Shown in pieces: positions 7,166-15,014 of a stretch of DNA of 30,527 bases. A program made the translations under genes and the position numbers. The number at the start of each line of letters is the position of its first letter. The stretch's first letter is position 1. The notes below the pieces were generated by a model, which saw only the letters and a program-made list of their open reading frames with translations, ran no database searches and had not been told where the DNA came from. Source of the stretch: Betaproteobacteria bacterium UBA5216 (GTDB lineage Bacteria; Pseudomonadota; Gammaproteobacteria; Burkholderiales; SG8-41); assembly GCA_002412495.1 (NCBI GenBank), contig DHVE01000001.1, forward strand, positions 23,475 to 54,001, given 5' to 3'.

Positions 7166-7981
7166 TTATCCCTTCAAATTCCACCCGATGAAGTTGCACA
7201 GCGCGCGCCCCATCACCAATTCCAGATCACGCCCCTTCAACCACGGCATTTCTTCGGTGAACATGGTCACGCATTGACGATACGTGCAGGGCATGCGCGT
7301 GATGTCAGTGCCCCAGAACATTCGATCGGGGCCGAAGGCATCAAAAATCTGTTTGATGTATTGGTGAATGTTGCGATACGGATAGACATGTGTCGAATAG
7401 CTCGGTCCGCCGGTGGCTTTGACGGCCACGTTCGGGAACTTCGCCAGCGCGAGCAATTCCGGCAAATCGGAAAACCCTGCGTCGTCCACGCTGAAACGCG
7501 GCCGCGCCATGTGATCGACCAGTATTTTCAAGCCGGGATATTTTGCGGCCACGGCGGCCACCGCCTTGCATCGGTTCGGCACCAGCAAACCAATGGGTAT
7601 GCCGGCTTTTTCCGCCGCCGGCCACAACCAGTCGAGTGTGCCATCGACCATGCGGTTTTCTTCCCCGGGTTTTAAAAACGCAAATCTCAAACCCAACATG
7701 CCGGGCTGATTTTTCCAGGCATCAATCAGCGAGCGATTCTCCGGTTTCGCCACATCAAAGAATCCCAGCACCGACAGGCGATCCGGATGCTGCTTCGCGG
7801 CTGCGATCGCGACCTCGTTCGCGTTGACATCCCAGCTAGGTGGATGCAGAACCGCGGCGGTGACGCCCGCCGTGTCCATGTCGCGCAGTAACTCGTCCTG
7901 GGTGTACGAACTGGTCTGACGATGAATGTGGACCGGCGTGCCGCTGGTCCAGATGTGTACCTGCGCATCTACGATAAGCAT
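7166..7981 (-). CDS. Amidohydrolase 2 family TIM-barrel hydrolase
   Basis: A 271-residue metal-dependent hydrolase of the amidohydrolase-2 group, whose members hydrolyse lactones (such as 2-pyrone-4,6-dicarboxylate or muconolactones) or decarboxylate aromatic acids. The N-terminal metal motif is DAQVHIW (residues 5-11), where the first histidine of the classical HxH is Gln, a common variant in this subgroup. VDHMARP (155-161) and WGTDITRMP (223-231, Asp226) match the conserved histidine and the late catalytic aspartate. Start 7981 was chosen because AGGAG lies nine bases before the ATG and the barrel begins there; the open frame continues to 8356 but that part is not conserved-looking. It faces the ThDP enzyme convergently. 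Exact substrate unknown. Confidence 0.9.
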   Translation of the reverse strand: MLIVDAQVHIWTSGTPVHIHRQTSSYTQDELLRDMDTAGVTAAVLHPPSWDVNANEVAIAAAKQHPDRLSVLGFFDVAKPENRSLIDAWKNQPGMLGLRFAFLKPGEENRMVDGTLDWLWPAAEKAGIPIGLLVPNRCKAVAAVAAKYPGLKILVDHMARPRFSVDDAGFSDLPELLALAKFPNVAVKATGGPSYSTHVYPYRNIHQYIKQIFDAFGPDRMFWGTDITRMPCTYRQCVTMFTEEMPWLKGRDLELVMGRALCNFIGWNLKG

Positions 7982-8237
7982 TACCGCAATCTCCTGTATG
8001 GGGTGTGACGATTTCGTTGCCGATAGAACTACAACCTTGGAATGGCGACGCATTATATGCGATCGACGTTGCCGCCTTTGCGGGGACAGACCCTGCCTAC
8101 AGGAATGAGAAACACAACCCGCTGTTTTATTTGAAAAAGTTGTTCTATCGTGGAATGCGCGGAGATGGATCGCTCGCAGGTTGCTCTTGATTTTTGAATG
8201 GCGAGCCCACATTTTTGTTCTATAACCAGCCCCGAAC
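7982..8237. other. Divergent intergenic region before trxC
   Basis: 256 bases between the divergent amidohydrolase and trxC starts. A TATAAC box at 8221-8226 precedes the trxC ATG by 11 bases, which would give a transcript with almost no leader; no convincing -35 is seen at proper spacing. No gene seen. Confidence 0.4.
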
Positions 8238-8678
8238 ATGACTACCTCGACAACGCTGCAAATTGTTTGCCCGCACTGTGACACCACCAATCGCGTGCCG
8301 GCGGCACGAACGGAAGAGGCCGCAAATTGCGGCCGGTGCAAAAAGCCGCTGTTCACGGCACATCCCGTCGTCTTGGGCGCACAAAACTTCGATCGTCACA
8401 TCTGCAGCAACAGCGTCCCGGTTTTGGTGGACTTTTGGGCGCCCTGGTGCGGCCCTTGCAGAATGATGGCGCCAGCATTTGAACGCGCCGCGGCAGAACT
8501 TGAACCCCACGTGCGTCTGACAAAGGTCAATACCGAAGACGAATCTGGCATTGCCGCACGCTACAACATCCGCAGCATTCCAACCCTCGCCCTGTTTCGC
8601 GAAGGCCGCGAGGTTGCCCGGCAGTCGGGCGCCCTGGATCTGCCTGCATTACTGCACTGGGTCCGTGGTAATCTTTGA
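8238..8678 (+). CDS. trxC: Thioredoxin 2 with N-terminal zinc finger
   Basis: A 146-residue cytoplasmic disulfide reductase. Residues 1-35 carry two CxxC pairs (Cys11/Cys14 and Cys31/Cys34), the zinc-binding module that distinguishes TrxC from TrxA. The thioredoxin fold follows, with the active site WCGPC (Cys71 and Cys74) and the cis-proline in SIPT (Pro115). Length and order match E. coli TrxC. It reduces protein disulfides with electrons from thioredoxin reductase and is usually linked to oxidative stress. The exported methyltransferase gene follows after 28 bases in the same direction, so they may be co-transcribed. Presence of a zinc-thioredoxin near redox-active genes may be coincidental. 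Confidence 0.96.
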   Translation: MTTSTTLQIVCPHCDTTNRVPAARTEEAANCGRCKKPLFTAHPVVLGAQNFDRHICSNSVPVLVDFWAPWCGPCRMMAPAFERAAAELEPHVRLTKVNTEDESGIAARYNIRSIPTLALFREGREVARQSGALDLPALLHWVRGNL

Positions 8679-8706
8679 AACGACCCCCATCAATCGAGAA
8701 ACAGTC

Positions 8707-9390
8707 ATGCTGATTAATGCAACGCCCGGTCTCGCGGCCCTGCTGGCCTTCACGATGGCGACAGTTGCACTGTCACCCACCACCGCCAACGCCGCGCAAT
8801 CGCATCACACCGGGCATCACAGTTTCAGCGACGCCGCCGAATGGGCCAAGAAATTCGATGATCCGAAGCGCGATGCCTGGCAAAAACCCCACGAGGTTAT
8901 TCAGGCGCTCAAACTCGGCCCCAACGCCGTGATTGCGGATATTGGCGCGGGCACCGGCTACTTTGCCATGCGATTTGCACACATGACGCCCGGCGGTCGC
9001 GTGCTGGCCGTCGACACCGAGCCGGACATGGTGAAGTATCTGGGTGAGCGCGCCAGACGCGAAGGCCTCAAGAATGTTGTCGCGCTGGCCGCTGAGCCCG
9101 GCAATCCGAAACTGACGGAAAAAGCCGATCTGGTCTTTCTCGTCGACGTGTATCACCACATCGATAGCCGCGAAAAATATTTTCGGCAGCTGCAGCAATC
9201 ACTCAAACCGGACGGGCGCGTTGCGGTTATCGATTTCCGCATGGACTCACCGGAAGGCCCGCCGCCCGCCGCCCGCATTGCGCCGGATCGCGTGAAAAAA
9301 GAAATGCTTGCCGCGGGTTACGTGCTGTTGGAGGAACACGCGTTTCTGCCAAACCAGTATTTTCTGATCTTTCGTCCGGCAACGCGTTAG
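8707..9390 (+). CDS. Exported class I SAM-dependent methyltransferase-like protein
   Basis: A 227-residue protein with a Rossmann-type methyltransferase domain. Motif I is VIADIGAGTGYFAM (about residues 75-88), followed by the acidic loop VLAVDTEPDM, and DLVFLVDVYHHI matches motifs IV/V. The first ~29 residues are a Sec-type signal sequence (hydrophobic stretch then TTANAAQ), and a His-rich segment (SHHTGHH) follows. An enzyme using S-adenosylmethionine outside the cytoplasm is unexpected, although such signal-peptide methyltransferases recur in proteobacteria; they may be lipid-, membrane- or metal-related. ATG 8707 is chosen because the signal sequence begins there; the open frame reaching back to 8551 overlaps trxC. 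The stop is four bases from the convergent YeeE-type gene's stop. Confidence 0.88.
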   Translation: MLINATPGLAALLAFTMATVALSPTTANAAQSHHTGHHSFSDAAEWAKKFDDPKRDAWQKPHEVIQALKLGPNAVIADIGAGTGYFAMRFAHMTPGGRVLAVDTEPDMVKYLGERARREGLKNVVALAAEPGNPKLTEKADLVFLVDVYHHIDSREKYFRQLQQSLKPDGRVAVIDFRMDSPEGPPPAARIAPDRVKKEMLAAGYVLLEEHAFLPNQYFLIFRPATR

Positions 9391-9394
9391 CCCG

Positions 9395-9823
9395 TCAATG
9401 CGGCTTCCGGTTCGCCAGCCGCTCAATCACCTCGAACACACCCATGCCCGCCAGCATGGCGGCCACAAACACCACCCCCTTGGGCAGCCCTGCCCCCACC
9501 AGTACCAAGGCCGGGCCGGGGCAAATGCCAGCCAGCCCCCAACCCACGCCAAACAGCGCGCTGCCGATGACCAGACGACTGTCGATGTGACGCGCCACGG
9601 GCAACAGCATCGGGAATCCCAGCCACGTGACTTGGCGACGCCTGGCAATCGCAAACGCCCCGACGCCCACGGCTATAGCGCCAGCCATCACCAGCGCGAG
9701 CGAAGGATCCCATTTTCCTGCGAGGTCAAGAAAGCCCAGCACCTTGGCGGGGTCGGACATGCCGGAAACAATCAATCCCATGCCGAAAAGAAACCCGGCC
9801 AACAAAGAAAAAATAATGTTCAC
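9395..9823 (-). CDS. YeeE/YedE-type sulfur transport membrane protein, second half (DUF6691-like)
   Basis: A 142-residue membrane protein with about four helices. The motif GWGLAGICPGPAL (residues 94-106) carries the conserved cysteine (Cys101) of the YeeE/YedE family, whose characterised members import thiosulfate by passing the sulfur ion between cysteines. It is the C-terminal half of what is one polypeptide in TsuA; the N-terminal half is the adjacent gene. Start is GTG 9823, with GGAG eight bases upstream and the first helix immediately after it. The alternative upstream start (9940) overlaps the partner gene and adds charged sequence. Spacing from the partner's stop is 20 bases, so both halves are surely made together. 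Confidence 0.9.
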   Translation of the reverse strand: MNIIFSLLAGFLFGMGLIVSGMSDPAKVLGFLDLAGKWDPSLALVMAGAIAVGVGAFAIARRRQVTWLGFPMLLPVARHIDSRLVIGSALFGVGWGLAGICPGPALVLVGAGLPKGVVFVAAMLAGMGVFEVIERLANRKPH

Positions 9824-9843
9824 AGGCGTAACTCCGGTTTCAC

Positions 9844-10269
9844 TCAAATGTGCCGCGTGAAGAATACAGTCGCGAAACCCGCTGCCATAAATACCACGGT
9901 CGCCACCAGTGATCTTGCGGACAAACGGGACAACCCGCACACCCCGTGGCCACTGGTACAGCCAGCGCCGTAGCGCGTGCCCACTCCAACAAGCAGTCCG
10001 GCGCCGATCAGGACCGCGTCCCCGGCCTCTATGCGACTCGACGGCAACGCGGCAACCACGGAATAAACGATGGGGGCCATGACCAATCCGGCCACAAACG
10101 CAAGACGCCAGCCGATATCGTCCGGTTTTGGACGCAGCAGCCCGCCAAGTATGCTGCTGATGCCGGCAATGCGTCCGTTAAACAACGCGAATATCGCCGC
10201 CGCAAGGCCTATGAGCGCGCCCCCCGCCAGCGCCGATAAGGGGGTAAACGCATTCAGATCCACAATCAT
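9844..10269 (-). CDS. YeeE/YedE-type sulfur transport membrane protein, first half
   Basis: A 141-residue integral membrane protein with four or five helices. The signature GAGCTSGHGVCG (residues 101-112, Cys104 and Cys111) is the conserved sulfur-conducting motif of the YeeE/YedE family. An excellent ribosome site (GAGGAGG, about five bases before ATG 10269) fixes the start. Pairs like this are common next to persulfide dioxygenase, BigR-type regulators or sulfite/thiosulfate genes in proteobacteria, but none of these is nearby here. Likely role is uptake of thiosulfate or a related reduced sulfur species; the direction and substrate are inferred from the family. Confidence 0.92.
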   Translation of the reverse strand: MIVDLNAFTPLSALAGGALIGLAAAIFALFNGRIAGISSILGGLLRPKPDDIGWRLAFVAGLVMAPIVYSVVAALPSSRIEAGDAVLIGAGLLVGVGTRYGAGCTSGHGVCGLSRLSARSLVATVVFMAAGFATVFFTRHI

Positions 10270-10295
10270 GTCGTCCTCCTCATTCTCAAGAGCAT

Positions 10296-11291
10296 CTAAT
10301 CCGCCTTCAAACCAGCCTCTTTCGCCACCCGGGTCCAGCGCGCAAGCTCGGCACGGTACATGGCATTGAATTCGACGTGCCCCGGCGCGGTGGGCTCCAT
10401 GTCCTGCTGCTCGATCTTCGGACGCAGATCGGGACTTTTGATGGCCTTCACGAATTCGGCGTTAACGCGCGCAAGTACTGGCGCAGGCACATTCGCGGGC
10501 GCGAACATCCCCTGCCACGTGGTCACCACGAAGCCTGGCAAATCGCCTTCATCCAGCGTGCGCAAATCCGGCAGTGAAGCGATGCGCTTCTTGCCCGTGA
10601 CGCCCAGTGCGCGCAGACGGCCATCGCGCACATGCGGCACCGCCGTCAACACCGCGCCCATCATGAACTGCACGCGCCCGCCAATCATGTCCACCAGCGA
10701 CGGCGCCGTGCCTTTATAGGGAATGTGCTGCGTGGCGATACCCACGCGCTGCGAAAACATCACCGGCGCGAGATGCGTGCTGGTGCCGGTGCCCGAGGAC
10801 GCAAAATTCATTTGCCCCGGACGCGCCTTGGCGTAGGCAATAAATTCCGCCGTGGTTTTGATCGGCAGCGAGGGATGCACCATGAATATCAAGCAACCCG
10901 CGCCAACCTCCGTCACCGGCGTGATGTCTTTCAGCGGATCATACGGCAGCTTCGAATAGAGCCCCGGCGACACCGCGATGGCGTTCGATGAATACAACAG
11001 CGTGTGCCCGTCACCCGCCGATCGCGTGAGGATTTCCACCGCGATATTACCTGCCGCGCCAGGGCGGTTATCCACAACGACCTGCTGGCCCATCTGTTGC
11101 GCCGCTTTTTCGCTGACGATGCGCGCCACCACATCGGTCGGTCCACCGGGCGGAAAACCCACCAGCATGCGAATGGGTTTTGTCGGCCACATCTGCAATG
11201 GCTGCGGTTGCTGCGCAAGCAATGGCAACGAGAGCAGCCCGCCACCGGCCACGCATAACGTTGCGACGGTGAACCGGAATGGTTGAATCAT
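10296..11291 (-). CDS. Bug-family solute-binding protein 2
   Basis: A 331-residue periplasmic receptor. The signal sequence covers about residues 1-26 (hydrophobic core VATLCVAGGGLLSLPLLA, cleavage near AQQ). The mature part opens with WPTKPIRMLVGFPPGGPTDVVAR, an orthodox pocket loop, then VDNRPGAAGNIA. ATG 11291 was chosen over the upstream 11339 because GGGGAG sits eight bases before it and the signal peptide starts there. It is divergent from the thiolase/DUF35 pair, which suggests that the receptor serves the acid degraded by that pair, but this is only positional. Confidence 0.95.
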   Translation of the reverse strand: MIQPFRFTVATLCVAGGGLLSLPLLAQQPQPLQMWPTKPIRMLVGFPPGGPTDVVARIVSEKAAQQMGQQVVVDNRPGAAGNIAVEILTRSAGDGHTLLYSSNAIAVSPGLYSKLPYDPLKDITPVTEVGAGCLIFMVHPSLPIKTTAEFIAYAKARPGQMNFASSGTGTSTHLAPVMFSQRVGIATQHIPYKGTAPSLVDMIGGRVQFMMGAVLTAVPHVRDGRLRALGVTGKKRIASLPDLRTLDEGDLPGFVVTTWQGMFAPANVPAPVLARVNAEFVKAIKSPDLRPKIEQQDMEPTAPGHVEFNAMYRAELARWTRVAKEAGLKAD

Positions 11292-11420
11292 TGTGTTATC
11301 TCCCCGGAACGTGTGATTTATCTGCTCATTATTCACCAATTGAACTTTGCCGTCATGTCTACGACGCGCAATGCACAGCTATCCCTGGCCATTTGTGGGT
11401 TTCGCAATTTCGGGTTAAAT

Positions 11421-11480
11421 TGTGATCGGTTTCATTCGGTTTTATTCGCTTCCATTCGGTAATTTTCAGTTTCACCCGGT
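11421..11480. promoter_or_regulatory. Six 10-bp phased direct repeats (operator candidate)
   Basis: Consecutive 10-base blocks at 11421, 11431, 11441, 11451, 11461 and 11471 share a consensus close to TTCATTCGGT. The blocks read TGTGATCGGT, TTCATTCGGT, TTTATTCGCT, TCCATTCGGT, AATTTTCAGT and TTCACCCGGT. The 10-base period puts every copy on nearly the same face of the helix. The array ends 20 bases before the thiolase start and lies between the divergent Bug receptor and the thiolase operon, where a cooperative regulator would be expected to bind. Confidence 0.5.
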
Positions 11481-11500
11481 ACCAACAAGAGGAACCATTC

Positions 11501-12670
11501 ATGTCCATCAAAGGCAAGGCCTATATCGTAGGCGCTTACGAGCATCCGTTGCGAAAAGCGCCGAACCACTCCGTATCCCAGCTGCATGCTGAAATCGCCA
11601 AGGGCACGCTTGAAGACGCGGGCCTCACCAAGGACGACATCGACGGTTTTTTTGTCGCCGGCGATGCGCCTGGCGCCAACGTCTGGAGCCTGGCGAACTA
11701 CATGAACTTCAAGCAATTGAAGCATGTGGATTCCACCGACATGGGCGGCTGCTCTTACCTGGTACACGTCGCGCACGCGGCCGAAGCCATAGCCGCGGGC
11801 AAGTGCAACGTCGCGCTGGTGACACTCGCCGGACGGCCCAACTCCGAAGGCAGCAGCGGCACGCAGGTGCGCGATCGCGGTGTGAATCTGCCCGACGTGC
11901 CTTTTGAAATGCCCTATAGCCCTGTAACGGTGAACCTCTACGCCATGTGCGCCATGCGACACATGTATCAATACGGCACCACCAGTGAACAACTGGCGTG
12001 GGTCAAGGTGGCCGCGTCGCATCACGCGCAGTACAACCCGAATGCGATGTTGAAAGACGTGGTCACGGTGGAACAAGTGGTGAATTCGCCAATGATCTCC
12101 GACCCGCTGCACCGGCTGGATTGTTGCGTGGTCAGCGACGGCGGTGGCGGCGTGATCGTGGCACGCCCTGAAATCGCGAAAAAGCTGAAACGGCCGCTGG
12201 TCAAAATCACCGGCGCCGGCGAATCCACCAAGGGCCAGATGGCCGGCGACGTGGACCTCACCTACTCCGGCGCCGCATGGACCGGCCCGCGCGCCTTCGA
12301 AATGGCGGGCGTGAAACCCTCCGATATCAAATATGCGTCGATCTACGACAGCTTCACCATCACGGTGGTGATGCAGCTTGAAGACCTCGGCTTCTGCAAA
12401 AAAGGCGAAGGCGGCAAGTTCGTCTCGGACGGCAACCTGATTTCCGGCAGCGGCAAACTGCCGTTCAACACCGACGGCGGCGGGCTGTGCAACAACCACC
12501 CGGCCAACCGCGGCGGCATGACCAAAATCATCGAAGCCGTACGCCAACTGCGCGGCGAGGCGCATCCGAAGGTGCAAGTGCCCAACTGCAACATCGCGCT
12601 CGCGCACGGCACCGGCGGCGCGCTCGGCCATCGGCATGGCAGCGCCACTCTGATCATGGAACGGGAATAA
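11501..12670 (+). CDS. Thiolase-family protein (acetyl-CoA acetyltransferase/SCP-x type)
   Basis: A 389-residue protein of the thiolase superfamily, which makes or cleaves carbon-carbon bonds in beta-ketoacyl-CoA esters. The N-terminal half has YIVGAYEHPL and VDSTDMGGCSYLVHVAHAA, with Cys84 at the place of the nucleophilic cysteine; many relatives in this SCP-x-like subgroup have Ala or Ser there, so this copy may be catalytic. The C-terminal half has NNHPANRGG and the closing AHGTGGALG motif. A ribosome site (AGAGGA, seven bases before ATG) supports 11501. The DUF35 partner follows 17 bases after the stop; such pairs form a complex in steroid side-chain and other acyl-CoA degradation. The substrate is unknown. 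Confidence 0.93.
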   Translation: MSIKGKAYIVGAYEHPLRKAPNHSVSQLHAEIAKGTLEDAGLTKDDIDGFFVAGDAPGANVWSLANYMNFKQLKHVDSTDMGGCSYLVHVAHAAEAIAAGKCNVALVTLAGRPNSEGSSGTQVRDRGVNLPDVPFEMPYSPVTVNLYAMCAMRHMYQYGTTSEQLAWVKVAASHHAQYNPNAMLKDVVTVEQVVNSPMISDPLHRLDCCVVSDGGGGVIVARPEIAKKLKRPLVKITGAGESTKGQMAGDVDLTYSGAAWTGPRAFEMAGVKPSDIKYASIYDSFTITVVMQLEDLGFCKKGEGGKFVSDGNLISGSGKLPFNTDGGGLCNNHPANRGGMTKIIEAVRQLRGEAHPKVQVPNCNIALAHGTGGALGHRHGSATLIMERE

Positions 12671-12687
12671 GGGAAAGGGAATAAATC

Positions 12688-13089
12688 ATGGCAACTCCAG
12701 CTCAAGACCGTAAACTGCGCGACCCCGCGCTCAACCCCGGCGACCAGCCGTACTTCGACGCCTGCGCCGATGGCAAGCTGCTGATCAAGAAGTGCAAGGA
12801 CTGCGGCAAGGTGCATCACTATCCGCGCGGCATCTGCCCGCACTGCTTCAGCCTCAATGTCGAGTGGATGCAAACCAAAGGCACCGGCGTGATCTACACC
12901 TACAGCGTCACGCGCCGCGGCGGCCCCGTGCCATACGCCATTGGCTACGTCACGCTCGATGAAGGCCCGAAGATGATGACCAACTTCGTCGATTGCGACC
13001 TCGATGCGCTCAAAATCGGCCAGAAGGTCAAAGTGGTATTCAAGAAAACCGAGAACGGTTCCTCGGTGCCGATGTTTACGCCGGCGTAA
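12688..13089 (+). CDS. DUF35 OB-fold/zinc-ribbon partner of the thiolase
   Basis: A 133-residue protein with the usual two-part layout: an N-terminal rubredoxin-like zinc ribbon with Cys36/Cys39 and Cys50/Cys53 (CKDCG and CPHC), then an OB-fold (about residues 60-133) that binds acyl-CoA. These proteins pair with thiolase-like or dehydratase-like partners and are needed for their activity. The gene starts 17 bases after the thiolase stop with GGGAAAGGG upstream. A strong terminator follows, so the pair forms a two-gene operon. Confidence 0.95.
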   Translation: MATPAQDRKLRDPALNPGDQPYFDACADGKLLIKKCKDCGKVHHYPRGICPHCFSLNVEWMQTKGTGVIYTYSVTRRGGPVPYAIGYVTLDEGPKMMTNFVDCDLDALKIGQKVKVVFKKTENGSSVPMFTPA

Positions 13090-13121
13090 CGGCCAATCCG
13101 CCGCACCGGTGGCTATCACGC

Positions 13122-13154
13122 AAAGGGTCAGGCAGCGATGCCTGACCCTTTTTT
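13122..13154 (+). terminator. Rho-independent terminator after the thiolase/DUF35 operon
   Basis: A perfect 13-bp stem (AAAGGGTCAGGCA with TGCCTGACCCTTT) closes a GCGA tetraloop and runs into six T residues. It lies 32 bases after the DUF35 stop. Confidence 0.95.
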
Positions 13155-13198
13155 GTTGCCTGGGAAGGCAACCACGCCGCAATTGCTAAAATCACGCC

Positions 13199-14332
13199 AT
13201 GAACAGGCCTGACCACCCGCGCCCCCTAAAAACCGTCGAAGATCTGTGCCTGACCGCACGCCAACGTGCGGCAGGCGGACCACTAGCGCCGGGTGAAGTC
13301 AGCTACTACGTCGACCTGATGCGAGACGATCGCACGGCGCCAGACCCCGACGATCCCCAAAGCTACGACTGGACAGGCGGTGCGCCGCTGGCGGGCGGCA
13401 GCCAAATGGCCGTGCGGGAACGCGCCGCCGAAACACTCCGAAAGTGCGGCGGGGCTGCGCTTGTAGATGAACTTCGCGCGTGCTTCCAGCGAAGCAATGA
13501 CCCCGCGGAGCGAGCGCATTACGCCGGCGTCGCTGCACAGGTGCTTGGCTGTGAACATGCACTGCTGCTGGAATGGCTTACCGATGCTTCAGTGGATATC
13601 CGCGTATCGGGGGCAAGCGGCATAGTCAGCGCCGGTACCGATATTTACAAGCATCTGGACTTGATTGCCCCTCTGCTTGCCGATAGCAGCGAGGCAGTCA
13701 TGGCACAGGCCATCGCGGTATTCAGGCTGCACGAATTCTGGATTGGCTGGGAAGCCCCTCGAATGTCCAACGAATTTTCCAACAGCCTGGCCGCGCGGGC
13801 TGCCGAATTGCTGCAAGCAGCGCCGCCCTTGCAGCAACCGTTGCGACGGCAAAGTTTGATTTACCTTTTACTGTTTACCGCAAGCTGGAAAAGGCTGGCC
13901 GACTTCGCAACCGGCTGCACGCAGGAAGAATTGCACCAACTGGCAGACATGCAATGCTTTTCCGGCAAAGTCTTGAGCGCAATGTTGGCGGCGGCGCCCG
14001 CACTATCAGAATCCATGCGGCCGGTAATTTTCACGCAATTCAAGCGGCGGCCGGGCCACCGGGAGATCGGCCTGTTGTGCAGCTTTGCGCCGGACCCTGA
14101 CGCGCTGGAACTCGCGCTGACGGCGCTGCGCAAAAGCACCGGCGCCGCCTGCGACATCGTCACTTTCGTTGAACGCGATCCTGCCTGCATGCCTGTCGTT
14201 GTAGAAGCGGCATTTCAAAATCCGCAGCGTGATTCATTGGATGCGGCGGGTTTCAAGTACCTGTTGAATAGCAATCCGGCGGCTTTTGCACGGGCATTGG
14301 CGAACTCTCCGGAGACGATGGATGCGAGATAA
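13199..14332 (+). CDS. Hypothetical helical-repeat protein, 377 aa
   Basis: I do not recognise a family by motif. The sequence is almost wholly helical, with repeated ~35-45-residue helix pairs rich in Ala, Leu and Glu. Examples are the stretches around residues 75-115, 120-150 and 155-200, where segments such as ASVDIRVSGASGIVSAG and SSEAVMAQAIAVFRLHEF resemble HEAT/PBS-lyase-type repeats. There is no signal peptide, membrane segment, or catalytic motif. It may be a scaffold or protein-interaction protein. ATG 13199 follows directly on the terminator, so it begins a new unit, though no clear ribosome site is visible. A short out-of-frame coding-like stretch follows its stop. Confidence 0.7.
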   Translation: MNRPDHPRPLKTVEDLCLTARQRAAGGPLAPGEVSYYVDLMRDDRTAPDPDDPQSYDWTGGAPLAGGSQMAVRERAAETLRKCGGAALVDELRACFQRSNDPAERAHYAGVAAQVLGCEHALLLEWLTDASVDIRVSGASGIVSAGTDIYKHLDLIAPLLADSSEAVMAQAIAVFRLHEFWIGWEAPRMSNEFSNSLAARAAELLQAAPPLQQPLRRQSLIYLLLFTASWKRLADFATGCTQEELHQLADMQCFSGKVLSAMLAAAPALSESMRPVIFTQFKRRPGHREIGLLCSFAPDPDALELALTALRKSTGAACDIVTFVERDPACMPVVVEAAFQNPQRDSLDAAGFKYLLNSNPAAFARALANSPETMDAR

Positions 14333-14361
14333 ATACATTGCGCGACACACTGGAATACAGC

Positions 14362-14466
14362 ATGGTCCGCGCGGAAGTGGAGAAACTCATGGCACAGGTC
14401 AATGAATCGCTCGCGCGGCTGACACCCGTGAAATCAATACCTAACGCGCGCCCCTCACACCCGTAA
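14362..14466 (+). CDS. Possible small ORF (34 aa), uncertain
   Basis: The stretch reads MVRAEVEKLMAQVNES and onward as an amphipathic helix rich in Glu, Ala and Val, and the frame is open from 14272, so an additional LRDTLEYS segment lies before the ATG. It could be a small protein or a displaced C-terminal tail of the preceding gene after a frame change. There is no ribosome site, and it is too short to judge by composition. Confidence 0.2.
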   Translation: MVRAEVEKLMAQVNESLARLTPVKSIPNARPSHP

Positions 14467-14542
14467 GCCTCCTTGGTAACTGGCGATCGACGTCTCCCGC
14501 GTTTCACCACACTCACCAAAAAGCACAGAAAGCGCCCTCGTT

Positions 14543-15010
14543 ATGATGACAAAACAGGAAGTGATCGACGCCATGCGCCGCGACATCGGTATCGAAGCAG
14601 AACCGGGCGAATGGCATGTGATGACGCAACAATGGATCGACGATTATGTTGATCTCACGGGCGAAACCGGCTGGATCCACACCGACGTCGAACGCAGCAA
14701 ACAATCCAGACTCGGCAACACCATCGCGCCGGGCAACATGGGCATCGCCATTCTGCCGAAGCTGAGCCGCGCGATTTCGCCGTACAGCCGCTACCCGCGC
14801 AAGTATTCGCTGAATCAGGGCTGGGATCGCATCCGCTTTTTGCAACCCCTGCTTACCGGCTCGCGCATCCGCGCACGTTCGAAGCTGCTGGCCATCGAGG
14901 AACGCCCCGACGGATCGCTGCGCGTGGAGGTCGAATTCCGCATCGAAGTCGAAGGCAGCGACAAGCCGTGGCTCGCAGGCGTGAAAGTCGGACGGTTCTT
15001 TTTTGAATAA
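14543..15010 (+). CDS. MaoC-like hotdog-fold dehydratase/hydratase
   Basis: A 155-residue single-hotdog protein of the MaoC/NodN type, whose members hydrate or dehydrate enoyl-CoA or related thioesters. The signature region is LTGETGWIHTDVERS (residues 38-52) followed by TIAPGNMGIAILP. The catalytic histidine is present (His46), but the catalytic aspartate of the usual G-D motif is Glu41 and the usual TIAHG reads TIAPG, so activity may be altered or lost. ATG 14543 or 14546 are both possible. The Bug receptor gene starts four bases after the stop, so they form an operon and the receptor may supply the acid this protein acts on. Confidence 0.85.
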   Translation: MMTKQEVIDAMRRDIGIEAEPGEWHVMTQQWIDDYVDLTGETGWIHTDVERSKQSRLGNTIAPGNMGIAILPKLSRAISPYSRYPRKYSLNQGWDRIRFLQPLLTGSRIRARSKLLAIEERPDGSLRVEVEFRIEVEGSDKPWLAGVKVGRFFFE

Positions 15011-15014
15011 GCCC

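Noticed and set aside
11421..11480. The 10-bp repeats as a CRISPR array
   Set aside because: The units are contiguous and only 10 bases long, with no spacers and no cas genes nearby.
11432..12637. 401-residue open frame antisense to the thiolase
   Set aside because: It is a shadow of the thiolase frame with no recognisable domain. The sense gene has full thiolase motifs and a ribosome site.
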